A DNA stretch of 64,000 nucleotides, taken from the NCBI GenBank assembly GCA_016715815.1, contig JADJXN010000002.1, positions 310,001 through 374,000 on the forward strand. Reading direction: 5' to 3'. Under the pieces are notes generated by a model that was not told the DNA's origin, ran no database searches, and was given only the letters and a program-made list of their open reading frames with translations. Made by a program: the position numbers and the translations under genes. Below, in pieces: positions 41,381 through 50,763 of the stretch. The DNA is from Oligoflexia bacterium (GTDB lineage: Bacteria; Bdellovibrionota; Bdellovibrionia; JABDDW01). Numbering within the stretch: the first letter of the stretch is position 1; every line of letters starts with the position of its first letter.

Positions 41381-42935
41381 CTACATTTTCCTTATAAAGT
41401 CCGAAGACATCTCTTAAAGCATGGCTTATTTCTCCTAAAGTGCATTTGGCCTCAAGGGCTTCAACAAAAAGAGGCATTAAATTACTTTTTGTTTTTGCAG
41501 CATTTCTAATTTGTTCAAGATTTTTTTGAACAACTTTTATGTTTCGCACCTTTTTGTATTTTTTTAGTCTTGCCACTTGGCTGCGTTCAAGTTTTGGAGA
41601 TACTTTTAATATGGGTGTTTTTATAAGCTCTTTTTCTACAAATTGGTTTACGCCCACAATGATTTCTTCTTTGGAGTCGACTTTTTTTTGAAAGTCATAG
41701 GAAGAGTTTTGAATTTCTTTTTGAATAAAACCATTTTCTATACAGCGTATCACTCCGCCCATAGATTCAATTTTATTTATGTACTCTAAAGCTTTGGCTT
41801 CAATTTCATTAGTGAGGCTTTCTACATAATAGCTTCCGCCAAGGGGATCAACCACGTCAGCGGCGCCTGACTCATAGGCAATAATTTGCTGTGTTCTCAG
41901 AGCAATTGTTGCTGCTAGCTCTGTTGGCAGACCCAGGGCCTCATCTTTAGAGTTTGTATGTAAAGATTGGGTGCCGCCGCATACGGCGGCTAAGGCTTGA
42001 AGAGAAACACGCACAATATTATTGTCTGGCTGTTGTGCGGTGAGTGTGACTCCAGCAGTTTGAGTGTGAAAGCGCATAAGCCAGCTTTTTGGATTTTTTG
42101 CTTTAAAGCGCTCACGCATAAATTTTGCCCACATTCTTCGAGCGGCTCTAAATTTTGCTACTTCTTCGAAAAAATTATTATGCCCGTTAAAGAAAAAGCT
42201 TAAACGTGTAGCAAAATCGTCAATATCAAGGCCAGAATCAAGGGCTGCTTGAACATAAGTTAAGCCATTGGCCAAAGTAAAGGCTGCTTCTTGTATGGCC
42301 GTAGCCCCTGCTTCACGAATATGGTAGCCACTAATACTAACAGTATTCCATTGAGGAACATTATCTTTACAATAAGAAAAAATATCAGAAATAAGTCTTA
42401 AAGAATGGTTTGCAGGATAAATGTAAGTGCCTCGGGCGATGTATTCTTTTAAAATATCGTTTTGAATAGTGCCTTTAATTTCTTTGAGAGAAACTTTTTG
42501 TTTTTTAGCCACGCAAATATAAAGAGCAAGTAAAATTCCCGCGGTAGCGTTAATGGTCATGCTGGTTGAAACTTTATTTAAAGGGATGTCTTTTAATAAA
42601 ATTTCCATATCTTCCAAGGAAGAAACGGCAACCCCTACTTTTCCCACTTCACCCTTTGCCATTAAATCATCAGAGTCGTAGCCCATTTGTGTTGGAAGAT
42701 CAAAAGCAACACTTAGACCTGTTTGGCCTTTATCTAATAAAAGCTTGTAGCGTTTGTTGCTTTCTTTAGCGGTTCCAAATCCTGCGTACTGGCGCATGGT
42801 CCAAAGCCGACCCCGATACATGTCTTTTTGAATGCCGCGAGTAAAGGGGTACTCTCCGGGGTTTCCAAGATCTTCTTCTGAAATTAAAGAATCTTTAGGG
42901 CCAAAAACAGTTTTACTTGGCTTCAAAGGTGACAA
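41373..42935 (-). CDS. Acyl-CoA mutase large (substrate-binding) subunit, methylmalonyl-CoA mutase-like
   Basis: A 520-residue TIM-barrel subunit of a B12-dependent acyl-CoA mutase; no C-terminal B12-binding domain, which must be a separate gene outside the window. Marks: YPFTRGIQKDMYRGRLWTMR, QTGLSVAFDLPTQMGYDSDD, TIQNDILKEYIARGTYIYP, SISGYHIREAGATA, GGTQSLHTNS. The Tyr that contacts the substrate in methylmalonyl-CoA mutase (GPYxTMY) is Gln here (GIQKDMY), while the Arg of the VRNTY block is kept (ARGTY), so isobutyryl- or other acyl-CoA specificity is possible. It starts at a TTG with GGGAG upstream, overlapping the biotin carrier gene by 23 bp. Confidence 0.9.
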   Translation of the reverse strand: MSPLKPSKTVFGPKDSLISEEDLGNPGEYPFTRGIQKDMYRGRLWTMRQYAGFGTAKESNKRYKLLLDKGQTGLSVAFDLPTQMGYDSDDLMAKGEVGKVGVAVSSLEDMEILLKDIPLNKVSTSMTINATAGILLALYICVAKKQKVSLKEIKGTIQNDILKEYIARGTYIYPANHSLRLISDIFSYCKDNVPQWNTVSISGYHIREAGATAIQEAAFTLANGLTYVQAALDSGLDIDDFATRLSFFFNGHNNFFEEVAKFRAARRMWAKFMRERFKAKNPKSWLMRFHTQTAGVTLTAQQPDNNIVRVSLQALAAVCGGTQSLHTNSKDEALGLPTELAATIALRTQQIIAYESGAADVVDPLGGSYYVESLTNEIEAKALEYINKIESMGGVIRCIENGFIQKEIQNSSYDFQKKVDSKEEIIVGVNQFVEKELIKTPILKVSPKLERSQVARLKKYKKVRNIKVVQKNLEQIRNAAKTKSNLMPLFVEALEAKCTLGEISHALRDVFGLYKENVVI

Positions 42936-43440
42936 GCAGTGCTCCCGATTCTACAGAGGCGCCTTCCTTCACATGGATATCTTTAATAATACAATCAAAA
43001 GCAGAGCGCATTTCATTTTCCATTTTCATAGCTTCCATAATTAAAAGGGGTGTATTGGCTGAAACTTCTTGGCCTGGGGTTACAAATATTTTTGAAATCT
43101 TACCTGGCATTCCTGCCACAAGCTTATCTGAGCTTGCAAGGTTTGCTCCGCCCTTTAAAGATTCATGTAAAAGACTCTCATCATTGTGAATAATAACATT
43201 TCTGTAGCTATTACCAGTGAAAATGACATAGCCATCCTTTGATGGCACAACGTCCATCATGTAGGACTTGCCGTCAAATAAAAAAGAAATGGCATCATCA
43301 AATTTTGTATAATCAACTTTTGATATTTGAAAGTTCTCAGGCGCCTCACCTAAGGCTTGAAGCTTTACAAGCCAATGGGTTTTGGTTTCATCTACTTCTA
43401 TCTTATATTTTTTCTTTTTAACTTCTGCTTCAAAATACAT
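42913..43440 (-). CDS. Biotin carboxyl carrier protein of acyl-CoA carboxylase
   Basis: A 175-residue protein with a C-terminal biotinyl domain at about 98-172; the biotin Lys is in MEAMKMENEM (AMKM, about residues 137-141). The N-terminal 90 residues form a linker domain like the BT domain of propionyl-CoA carboxylase alpha (KIEVDETKTHWLVKLQALGE). In this organism the alpha subunit is split: biotin carboxylase and carrier are separate genes. GGAGAG lies before the ATG. It is read between the biotin carboxylase gene and the mutase gene. Confidence 0.93.
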   Translation of the reverse strand: MYFEAEVKKKKYKIEVDETKTHWLVKLQALGEAPENFQISKVDYTKFDDAISFLFDGKSYMMDVVPSKDGYVIFTGNSYRNVIIHNDESLLHESLKGGANLASSDKLVAGMPGKISKIFVTPGQEVSANTPLLIMEAMKMENEMRSAFDCIIKDIHVKEGASVESGALLVTFEAK

Positions 43441-43450
43441 TTTCTCTCCG

Positions 43451-44944
43451 TTACCTGAGTGAAAGTCTTCTGCCCAGCTTTTTCCAGTGGCTTGAAAGAT
43501 TTAAATCCCAAACACCGTGACTTTTGTGCTCATTAAAAGCTTCAATGGCGGCGTTAATTAAAAACACGCGGTCATCAACAACTGTAAAAAGCTTATCAAA
43601 CCCATCAAAGTCTTTATCAATAAAATGGGTTGAAAAATCTCCTTTTAAAAACGTCTCATTAGTAAGAATTTTTTTATGCAAAGGAATATTTGTTTTAATC
43701 CCGGATAAAATAAATTCATCTAATGCGCGCTGGCAACGCCTAATAGCATCACTTCTGGTTTCTCCCCAAGTGCTTAATTTTGCAATCATGGGGTCATAAT
43801 GCATGGGAACCTCATAGCCAGGGTAAACATAGCTATCTACTCTTGTGAATGGCCCTTGCGGGTGACGACACCTTACAATTTTCCCCGGGCTTGGCATAAA
43901 AGTAATGGGGTCTTCTGCATAAATTCTAACCTCTAGTGCCCAACCTTTTTGAGCAAGGTCATGCTGTTTAAAGCTCATAGGCTTACCAGCGGCTACAAGA
44001 ATTTGCTCCTGCACTAGATCAATTCCAGTTACAAGCTCTGTTACAGGGTGCTCAACTTGAAGCCGAGTGTTCATTTCTAAAAAGTAAAAATCACCGGTGT
44101 CTATGTCATAAATAAACTCAACAGTTCCGGCTCCCGTGTAATTAACAGATTTTGCCGCTTTAACTGCAATTTCTCCCATAGCCATTCTGGTTTTTTGATC
44201 AAGTGCTGGGGAGGGAGATTCCTCTATAATTTTTTGATGCCGTCTTTGAATGGAGCACTCTCGCTCAAAAATATGAACAACATTTCCCTTTGTGTCGCCA
44301 AAAACTTGGATCTCTATATGTTTAGGGTTTTTTATGTATTTTTCTACATAAACTTTGTCGTCACCAAAATAATTTAATGCCTCACTCTTTGCGGCTCTTA
44401 CGGCACTTTCTAATTCACTCTCACTCATTACAAAGCGCATGCCTTTTCCGCCGCCACCGGCAGAAGCTTTAATCATTATGGGAAAGCCAGTTTTTTTAAC
44501 AACAGCTTTGACATCCTCAATGGTGCTAATGGGGCCATCACTTCCGGGCACAATGGGCACCCCGGCCTTTTTCATGAGCTCTCGTGCAGAAAGCTTATCA
44601 CCCATGGAGCTTATGGCATGAACAGTCGGGCCAATAAAAACAATGCCAGATTTTTCACAAGCTTCAGCAAAATCTTCATTTTCAGATAAAAAACCATAAC
44701 CAGGGTGAATGGCCTGGGCGCCTGATTTTTTAGCAACATCAATAATTTTTGGAATATTTAAATAACTCTCCCTAGAGGGGGCGGGCCCTATGCAATAAGC
44801 TTCATCGGCAAAAAGTACGTGAAGGCTGTTTCTATCTGCCTCACTAAACACGGCCACAGTTTTAATTCCCATTTCTGTGCAGGCTCTGTGAATGCGAATG
44901 GCAATTTCACCACGGTTTGCTATGAGGATTTTTTTAAACATCAA
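43451..44944 (-). CDS. Biotin carboxylase subunit of acetyl/propionyl-CoA carboxylase
   Basis: A 497-residue ATP-grasp enzyme that carboxylates biotin using bicarbonate and ATP. Marks: ANRGEIAIRIHRACTEMGIK, IHPGYGFLSENEDFAEAC, KASAGGGGKGMRFV, ERECSIQRRHQKIIEESPSP, FLEMNTRLQVEHPVTEL and RIYAEDP. The C-terminal about 50 residues extend past the catalytic core. Placement between the carboxyltransferase and carrier genes and next to a mutase favours propionyl-CoA over acetyl-CoA as substrate. Confidence 0.95.
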   Translation of the reverse strand: MMFKKILIANRGEIAIRIHRACTEMGIKTVAVFSEADRNSLHVLFADEAYCIGPAPSRESYLNIPKIIDVAKKSGAQAIHPGYGFLSENEDFAEACEKSGIVFIGPTVHAISSMGDKLSARELMKKAGVPIVPGSDGPISTIEDVKAVVKKTGFPIMIKASAGGGGKGMRFVMSESELESAVRAAKSEALNYFGDDKVYVEKYIKNPKHIEIQVFGDTKGNVVHIFERECSIQRRHQKIIEESPSPALDQKTRMAMGEIAVKAAKSVNYTGAGTVEFIYDIDTGDFYFLEMNTRLQVEHPVTELVTGIDLVQEQILVAAGKPMSFKQHDLAQKGWALEVRIYAEDPITFMPSPGKIVRCRHPQGPFTRVDSYVYPGYEVPMHYDPMIAKLSTWGETRSDAIRRCQRALDEFILSGIKTNIPLHKKILTNETFLKGDFSTHFIDKDFDGFDKLFTVVDDRVFLINAAIEAFNEHKSHGVWDLNLSSHWKKLGRRLSLR

Positions 44945-44955
44945 AGCTTCTCCTT

Positions 44956-46515
44956 TTAAAGTGGAATATTGCCATGTTTTCTTGGCGGGTTAGTGTCGCG
45001 TTTATTTTTTAACATCTCTAAGGCATCTATAAGTCTAATTCTTGTTTGAGAGGGCTCAATGACTTCATCAATGTAGCCAAGCTCAGCTGCTTTGTAGGGG
45101 TTTGCAAAAGTTTTTGTGTAATCATCAACTAATTTTGTTTTTGCACTGGCATCTCCGTTGGCTTTTGCAATTTGCTCTCTAAAAATAATATTCACCGCTC
45201 CCTCTGGGCCCATAACGGCAATTTCAGCAGTGGGGTAAGCTAAATTCACATCTCCACGCATGTGTTTTGAGCTCATAACATCATAGGCGCCGCCGTAAGC
45301 TTTTCTTGTAATAACAGTAATTTTGGGAACTGTGGCTTCAGCATAAGCATATAAAAGTTTTGCTCCGTGGCGGATAATGCCATTATATTCTTGGTTAGTG
45401 CCTGGTAAAAAACCTGGAACATCAACAAATGTTATAAGTGGAATATTAAAGGCATCACAAAATCTAACAAAGCGTGCGGCTTTAACAGAGGCATTAATAT
45501 CAAGACACCCTGCTAAAACTGTGGGCTGGTTAGCCACAACGCCAACACTTCTTCCATTAAGGCGAGCAAAGCCAATAACAACATTGCCGGCGTAGTGCTG
45601 TTGAACTTCTAAAAAATAACCTTCATCAACAACTAAGCGTACAAGCTCTTTCATGTCATAGGGTTTTTTAGACGAATCAGGAATAATAGAGTTGAGCTTT
45701 TCCTCGGTGCGGTCTGTGCGGTCTTTCGCTGGTAAAACTGGCGGGTCATCAATGTTGTTTGAAGGTAAAAAGTTTAAAAGCTCACGAATCATTAAAAGTG
45801 TATGTTTATCGTCTTCGCAAGCAAAGTGAGCCACGCCTGATTTTGTGTTGTGTGTTTGAGCGCCCCCTAAATCCATTTTAGAAACTTCTTCATGTGTTAC
45901 GGTTTTTACAACATCAGGCCCTGTTACAAACATGTAGCTTGTGTCTTTAACCATAAAAATAAAATCAGTAATTGCTGGGGAATAAACAGCGCCCCCCGCG
46001 CACGGGCCCATAATAGCAGATATTTGTGGTATTACCCCTGAGGCTAAAGTGTTTCTTAAAAAAATATCTGCATAACCACCCAAAGATTCAACGCCTTCTT
46101 GAATGCGAGCGCCGCCAGAATCATTCAAACCAATCATGGGGGCGCCATTTTTAATGGCCATTTGCATGACTTTACAAATTTTTCTAGAGTTTGTGGCGCT
46201 TAAGCTTCCACCAAAAACAGTAAAATCTTGGGAGTAAACATAAACCAATTTTCCGTTAATACGGCCATAGCCAGTGATAACCCCGTCTCCAGCAATTCTT
46301 TTTTCTTTCATGCCAAAATCAGAACAGCGGTGAGTTACAAAACGGTCAAATTCTACAAAAGAGCCCGGGTCTAAAAGCACAACAAGTCTTTCTCTTGCGG
46401 TTAACCTTCCGCCTTCTTTTTGCTTTGTTAGGCGTTCTTTTCCGCCGCCCAAAAAAGCGTCTTCATTTCTTTTTTCTAAATCTTTGAGTTTTTCTTTTGT
46501 TGATACTTCAAGCAT
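44956..46515 (-). CDS. Acyl-CoA carboxylase carboxyltransferase (propionyl-CoA carboxylase beta)
   Basis: A 519-residue carboxyltransferase of the crotonase fold. Marks: GGKERLTKQKEGGRLTARER, LNDSGGARIQEGVESLGGYA, IMGPCAGGAVYSPAITDFIF, VDVPGFLPGTNQEYNGIIRH and ITRKAYGGAYDVMSSKHMRG. This is the PccB/MmdA type, which uses propionyl-CoA or methylmalonyl-CoA. With the biotin carboxylase, carrier and mutase genes it makes a tight four-gene operon that converts propionyl-CoA towards succinyl-CoA. An epimerase is not in the window. An AAAGGGGAA ribosome site precedes the ATG. Confidence 0.95.
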   Translation of the reverse strand: MLEVSTKEKLKDLEKRNEDAFLGGGKERLTKQKEGGRLTARERLVVLLDPGSFVEFDRFVTHRCSDFGMKEKRIAGDGVITGYGRINGKLVYVYSQDFTVFGGSLSATNSRKICKVMQMAIKNGAPMIGLNDSGGARIQEGVESLGGYADIFLRNTLASGVIPQISAIMGPCAGGAVYSPAITDFIFMVKDTSYMFVTGPDVVKTVTHEEVSKMDLGGAQTHNTKSGVAHFACEDDKHTLLMIRELLNFLPSNNIDDPPVLPAKDRTDRTEEKLNSIIPDSSKKPYDMKELVRLVVDEGYFLEVQQHYAGNVVIGFARLNGRSVGVVANQPTVLAGCLDINASVKAARFVRFCDAFNIPLITFVDVPGFLPGTNQEYNGIIRHGAKLLYAYAEATVPKITVITRKAYGGAYDVMSSKHMRGDVNLAYPTAEIAVMGPEGAVNIIFREQIAKANGDASAKTKLVDDYTKTFANPYKAAELGYIDEVIEPSQTRIRLIDALEMLKNKRDTNPPRKHGNIPL

Positions 46516-46527
46516 TTTATTTCCCCT

Positions 46528-47823
46528 TTATGGACGAAGGCGTCCATACATTCTTGGAAAAGGAATTGTCTCTCTCACATGAGAAATTCCACAAATCCAA
46601 CTCACGGTTCTTTCAATTCCCAAACCAAAACCTGCATGCTCAAAAGAGCCGTAACGTCTTAAATCAAAATACCAATTAAAATCTTCCATTTTTAAACCAT
46701 GTTCTTTTACTTTTGCTTCAAGCTTAATCATGTCGTCTTCGCGCTGGCCACCGCCAATAATTTCCCCATAGCCTTCTGTTGCCAATAAATCACAACTCAT
46801 GGAGCTGCCCGGCTCTGAAGGGTCTTCTTTCATGTAAAAGGCTTTTATGGCACTTGGGTAATGGTGAACAAAAACAGGCTTTTCAAATTTTGATGAAATA
46901 ATGGTTTCATCTGTGCCGCCAAAATCATCCCCCTTTTTAAACTGAGGGTTTTCTTTGAAAATAATTTCTGCTGCTTCTTTATAATGCAGCCTAGGAAAAG
47001 GTGCTTTTACTTTTGCTAAAACCTCAACGTTTCTTTCTAAAACTTTTAACTCTTCAGATTTATTTTTTAAAACTCTCTGAACAATATACTCAACAAATTG
47101 CTCGGCAAGCTCCATGTTGTCATAAAGGTCATTAAAAGCAACTTCTGGCTCAACCATCCAAAATTCTATTAAATGCCTTCTGGTTTTAGATTTTTCTGCT
47201 CGAAATGTTGGCCCAAAACAATAAACTTTTCCAAACGCAGCAGCGCCGGCTTCCATGTAAAGTTGTCCGCTTTGGGAAAGATAAGCTTTTTCATCAAAAT
47301 ACTCTGTTTCAAAAAGCGTTGATGTGCCCTCACACGCGCTGGGTGTAAAAATGGGAGCATCTACAAGGGTAAAACCTCTGCCATCAAAAAAATCGCGAAT
47401 AGCTTTAATAATTTCAGCGCGAAGGCGAATAATGGCGTGTTGATTTTTAGAGCGTAGCCACAAATGTCTATTGTTTAATAAAAAATCAGGTCCATGTTCT
47501 TTGGGGCCAATGGGGTAATCAACAGAGGGCGCATTAATTTTTAATGTGCGCGCACTTAACTCATAGCCACCGGGGCTGCGTTTTTCTTCTTTCACAACGC
47601 CAGTGACGGTCACGCATGTTTCTTGTGTTAACTTTGAAAATTCCTCAAATGAGGCGTCATCACATTCTCCCTTAAAGTAAACGCATTGGCAAAGACCTGT
47701 GCCATCACGTAAAAGCAGAAATTTAATTTTTCCACTAGATCTTAAATTATAAACCCAGCCTTTTAATTCAACGCTTTGACCAACGTGTTTATTTAAATCT
47801 TCTATATAAAACTTTTGTGCCAT
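46528..47823 (-). CDS. asnS: Asparaginyl-tRNA synthetase
   Basis: A 431-residue class II synthetase. The OB-fold anticodon domain is at about 1-100 (VELKGWVYNLRSSGKIKFLL), motif 2 near FGPTFRAEKSKTRRHLIEFW and motif 3 FGLGIERTVSWICG. AsnS rather than AspS is favoured by the ATP-site sequence and short length without the GAD insert. The start at 47823 gives MAQKFYIEDL; a longer frame to 47904 adds 27 residues that look untranslated. No ribosome site is visible. It follows the carboxylase operon start by 12 bases on the 3' side. Confidence 0.95.
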   Translation of the reverse strand: MAQKFYIEDLNKHVGQSVELKGWVYNLRSSGKIKFLLLRDGTGLCQCVYFKGECDDASFEEFSKLTQETCVTVTGVVKEEKRSPGGYELSARTLKINAPSVDYPIGPKEHGPDFLLNNRHLWLRSKNQHAIIRLRAEIIKAIRDFFDGRGFTLVDAPIFTPSACEGTSTLFETEYFDEKAYLSQSGQLYMEAGAAAFGKVYCFGPTFRAEKSKTRRHLIEFWMVEPEVAFNDLYDNMELAEQFVEYIVQRVLKNKSEELKVLERNVEVLAKVKAPFPRLHYKEAAEIIFKENPQFKKGDDFGGTDETIISSKFEKPVFVHHYPSAIKAFYMKEDPSEPGSSMSCDLLATEGYGEIIGGGQREDDMIKLEAKVKEHGLKMEDFNWYFDLRRYGSFEHAGFGLGIERTVSWICGISHVRETIPFPRMYGRLRP

Positions 47824-47863
47824 AAGCTTAGGAGGTAACACGGGCGCAGATAAAATTTCCAGC

Positions 47864-47892
47864 TTGAAAGTGGGTTCATGATCGTTTTTAAT
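47864..47892 (+). promoter_or_regulatory. Promoter for the secreted HExxH gene at 47916
   Basis: TTGAAA (47864-47869) and TTTAAT (47887-47892) are spaced 17 bases apart; each matches five of six consensus bases. Transcription would begin near 47900, leaving a leader of about 16 bases carrying the AGAGGG ribosome site. Confidence 0.55.
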
Positions 47893-47915
47893 TAAATGCC
47901 ACAAAGAGGGAAAAA

Positions 47916-49313
47916 ATGAAAAAAGCAGCCATAGTCGCCACCATTATAACGCTATGTATTAATAGTTCCGCATTTGCTCTCACCTCTTCGATGAGTGAAT
48001 ATTTTTTGAAAGATAATATTTTAGACTTACCACTAGAAATTGAAGAGGGTCCGGCGGGGGATTGGAACCAGTTGTGGCTAAAACAACACGATAAAGCAGA
48101 CCAAGATCCCTATGCCCTTATTGTTCGGGGCCTTGGAGTAAGGTGGTATGGCACTAAAGATCAGGCAGTTTTGGTTTTTGCTGATAAAAATGTTGTGAAT
48201 GTGCAACAGCAAAGAACTCTTTTTGGCAAACTGGATTCAAAAAAAGAAAATATTCTCTGGGAAGATGGTTCAAAACAGCAACTTATTGATTATAAAAAAC
48301 GCAGAAAAAAACGCACAAGATCAAAAAAAGTTAATTTTGGAAAAGTAAGCCTGCCACCTGTTAAAGAAAAAATGCCAATTATTGAGCATACAAATAGTTT
48401 AAAAATAAAATATGCAAAAAATTGTAGCGCCACTGAGAAGGCTAGTTTAGAAGAAATTTTTCAAAAAGAAATTGAACCGCAACTTACTTGTTGGGGGAAT
48501 CAAAATCCTAAAAAAGCACTTCAGCTTATGGTGGCACTTCTTCAAACTCCCACATTAGAGTGTTCAAATAAAACCAATGTTGAGTATTGTGGCAAAGCGA
48601 CGTTACCACTTTTGAATGGTTTTTTTGTCACCGAGCCTGAGATTGAAATTGTTTTTAATAAAAAATGTAGCACCGGTTTAAAGGATACAATTTTGCATGA
48701 AAGTTTGCATTTAGCTGGCATAACACACGGTCCTCAAATGGAGGAAGCCATAAAGCAAGCCAAGTCTTGTAAAGATAAGCCTGGGGTTTTAAGTTTTAGC
48801 AATGAGGCTGAAGAATTTTACAACGATCTTCAGGGCGAGACAGCCATGGTTTTATTTAGAACAATTAAAGATGCCGAAGAGGCCAAAACTAATCTTACAG
48901 AGGCAGAGCGCGCTTACATATTAGGGCATTTATGTACAAAAATGGGTGATAAGTTTTGCGCTAGAAGATATTTTCAAATTGCTACTGAAGAAGGCCGCGG
49001 CAGTAATATCACATTGCCATCAGGACAAGAAGTTACTTTTAAAGCCGCCGCTCATTTCGCACTTTTTGATTCAGTTGTTGAGAGCCGCTCAAGAATGCAC
49101 GAGCTGGCTAAGTATTTACGGTATGATCCCAAAGGGGTATTAATTAGTAAAATAGAAACCCCCACACATTTAACCCATGAATATTATGTCGCCCGCGCAG
49201 CACTGGAAATAGTTAAAGATAATAAGGGTGTTTGTAATGATGATACAGATGACAAAGTTTCTTGTGAGGATTTAGGGGTAATTGTTAAAACACCGTGGTT
49301 TAAAGGCAATTAA
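47916..49313 (+). CDS. Secreted protein with HExxH motif (465 aa)
   Basis: Exported protein of 465 residues; signal peptide MKKAAIVATIITLCINSSAF with likely cleavage near AFA. A central segment TILHESLHLAGITHGPQ at about residues 262-278 carries HExxH followed at short distance by GxxH, a metzincin-like arrangement (HESLHLAGITHG, HExxHxxGxxH). The N-terminal part is charged; several cysteines around it may form disulfides. The C-terminal part looks TPR-like. A zinc peptidase acting outside the cytoplasm is a fair inference; the family is not named. Confidence 0.7.
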   Translation: MKKAAIVATIITLCINSSAFALTSSMSEYFLKDNILDLPLEIEEGPAGDWNQLWLKQHDKADQDPYALIVRGLGVRWYGTKDQAVLVFADKNVVNVQQQRTLFGKLDSKKENILWEDGSKQQLIDYKKRRKKRTRSKKVNFGKVSLPPVKEKMPIIEHTNSLKIKYAKNCSATEKASLEEIFQKEIEPQLTCWGNQNPKKALQLMVALLQTPTLECSNKTNVEYCGKATLPLLNGFFVTEPEIEIVFNKKCSTGLKDTILHESLHLAGITHGPQMEEAIKQAKSCKDKPGVLSFSNEAEEFYNDLQGETAMVLFRTIKDAEEAKTNLTEAERAYILGHLCTKMGDKFCARRYFQIATEEGRGSNITLPSGQEVTFKAAAHFALFDSVVESRSRMHELAKYLRYDPKGVLISKIETPTHLTHEYYVARAALEIVKDNKGVCNDDTDDKVSCEDLGVIVKTPWFKGN

Positions 49314-50557
49314 GGTAAAATGCTTTCAATGGCAGAGGCGGCATTTAATTTGCCTTGGGTTCTAACGCCGTAACGGCCAAGGCTTACTGTTGAATTAATA
49401 ACGTTTACTACATCTACTGGACTTAAGGTGGGCTTAGTACTAAGGATTAATGCTGCAACACCTGATACAAATGGTGTGGCCATGCTGGTGCCGCTAATGC
49501 TGCAAAGCTTATTATTTGGCATGGTGCTGAGAATATTTTCTCCGGGCGCCGCAATATCAACAAGCTGACCATAATTTGAAAAATTTGAAAGAACTTGGCC
49601 AATGTTCATGGATCCTATAGTGATTTTACCTGGTATCTGGTAAGCGGCGGGCCACTCAGGGGAACGAGATAGATCTCTTCCCTTATTGCCGGCGGCATTG
49701 ACAAACACGCTACCGTGTAAAACAGCATTATTAATTTCTTTTGAGAGTAAACTGCTACAGTTGTTCCCTCCCCAGCTTGCACTAATCACTTTTGCTCCAT
49801 GGATGTAGGCATATTGCATAGCACTTATTGCCGCCCCAACATTGCCAATACCATCGGGGTCCGTAAATTTTAACGGCATTATTTTAGCTTTAGGTGCAAT
49901 GCCGGTGAAGTTTAAATCTCCGGCCTGGCCTGCAATAATTCCGCTGACATGGGTTCCATGGGATTCGGTATCTGTGACATCAGCAGTAAAATCAAAAAAG
50001 TTAAAACCGTTAACATCATCAATGAGGCCGTTATTATCATCGTCTATATTATTATTTGGAATTTCAGAAAAATTTTTCCATACCTGACTCGCTAGTAGTG
50101 GGTGGCTTAAATCAAGACCTGTGTCTATAACGGCAACGGTAACGCCCTCACCTTTTTTATTTGAAAGCGCCCAGGCCTGTTGGGCGCCAATATCACTTGG
50201 CCCCCAAGCAGAAGTTGTATTGCAAGCACTTAAATTTAAATTTTCTGATTTTTGAACCGCAAAATCATGTTCAGCAAGTACCACTTTATCTGCGTTGGGT
50301 TTTAAAATGGTTTTTTCTAAGGTGTCTTTATTTATGTTTGTAAAATGAGTTACGCGAGAGCCGGGATGAATTGCGTGACTTCTGTATTCTTGAGGGACTT
50401 GATCTTTCCACTCAACTAAAAAGCTGTTTTCAATGACACTTGATGTGCACTCAAGGCCATTGGTTTTAGTACTTTGCACAGATCCTCCGCCGCCGCATCC
50501 TACAGCGGAGAGGCTTAAGGCCACACAAAGTGTGGCTTTTAGGTAAGTCGCGTCCAT
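49310..50557 (-). CDS. Subtilisin-like serine protease lipoprotein
   Basis: A 415-residue S8-family protease with a lipoprotein signal (AVGCGGGG, Cys at about residue 21). The catalytic triad is complete: Asp in VAVIDTGLD (about 142), His in ESHGTHVSGI (about 195) and Ser in SGTSMATPFVSG (about 357), with the oxyanion Asn in FVNAAGNKG. A short pro-like region lies between the signal and the catalytic domain. It would act in the periplasm or at the outer surface. GGGGGAG lies before the ATG. An 18-bp perfect palindrome lies about 108 bases upstream. Confidence 0.93.
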   Translation of the reverse strand: MDATYLKATLCVALSLSAVGCGGGGSVQSTKTNGLECTSSVIENSFLVEWKDQVPQEYRSHAIHPGSRVTHFTNINKDTLEKTILKPNADKVVLAEHDFAVQKSENLNLSACNTTSAWGPSDIGAQQAWALSNKKGEGVTVAVIDTGLDLSHPLLASQVWKNFSEIPNNNIDDDNNGLIDDVNGFNFFDFTADVTDTESHGTHVSGIIAGQAGDLNFTGIAPKAKIMPLKFTDPDGIGNVGAAISAMQYAYIHGAKVISASWGGNNCSSLLSKEINNAVLHGSVFVNAAGNKGRDLSRSPEWPAAYQIPGKITIGSMNIGQVLSNFSNYGQLVDIAAPGENILSTMPNNKLCSISGTSMATPFVSGVAALILSTKPTLSPVDVVNVINSTVSLGRYGVRTQGKLNAASAIESILP

Positions 50558-50664
50558 GCAACTTGCTCCCCCTTGTTATTAATAATAACACTTCAAAATG
50601 GGGGGCGGGTTAGCATTTGCCCAAAATCTTTTGACAGGACTTTGGTTGGTGTTGAAGGGGCTTT

Positions 50665-50682
50665 ACCTGTCGCGCGACAGGT
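50665..50682. promoter_or_regulatory. Perfect 18-bp palindrome, possible operator
   Basis: ACCTGTCGC joined to GCGACAGGT with no spacer gives an 18-bp perfect inverted repeat. It is G+C-rich in an A+T-rich 206-base gap between the subtilase start (50557) and the end of the nucleoside phosphorylase gene. A dimeric regulator could bind it; no T-run follows on either strand, so it is not a terminator. Confidence 0.5.
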
Positions 50683-50763
50683 TGTGGATTATCATTGAGG
50701 TGTAATGAATTTACACGGAACCAGGTAGATCCAATGCAAAACAATGAAGATAAATCTAAAGAT

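Noticed and set aside
47824..47863. T-box or anti-SD leader in front of asnS because of a CCTCC segment
   Set aside because: The segment is short, lacks T-box specifier and antiterminator parts, and the leader is only tens of bases long.
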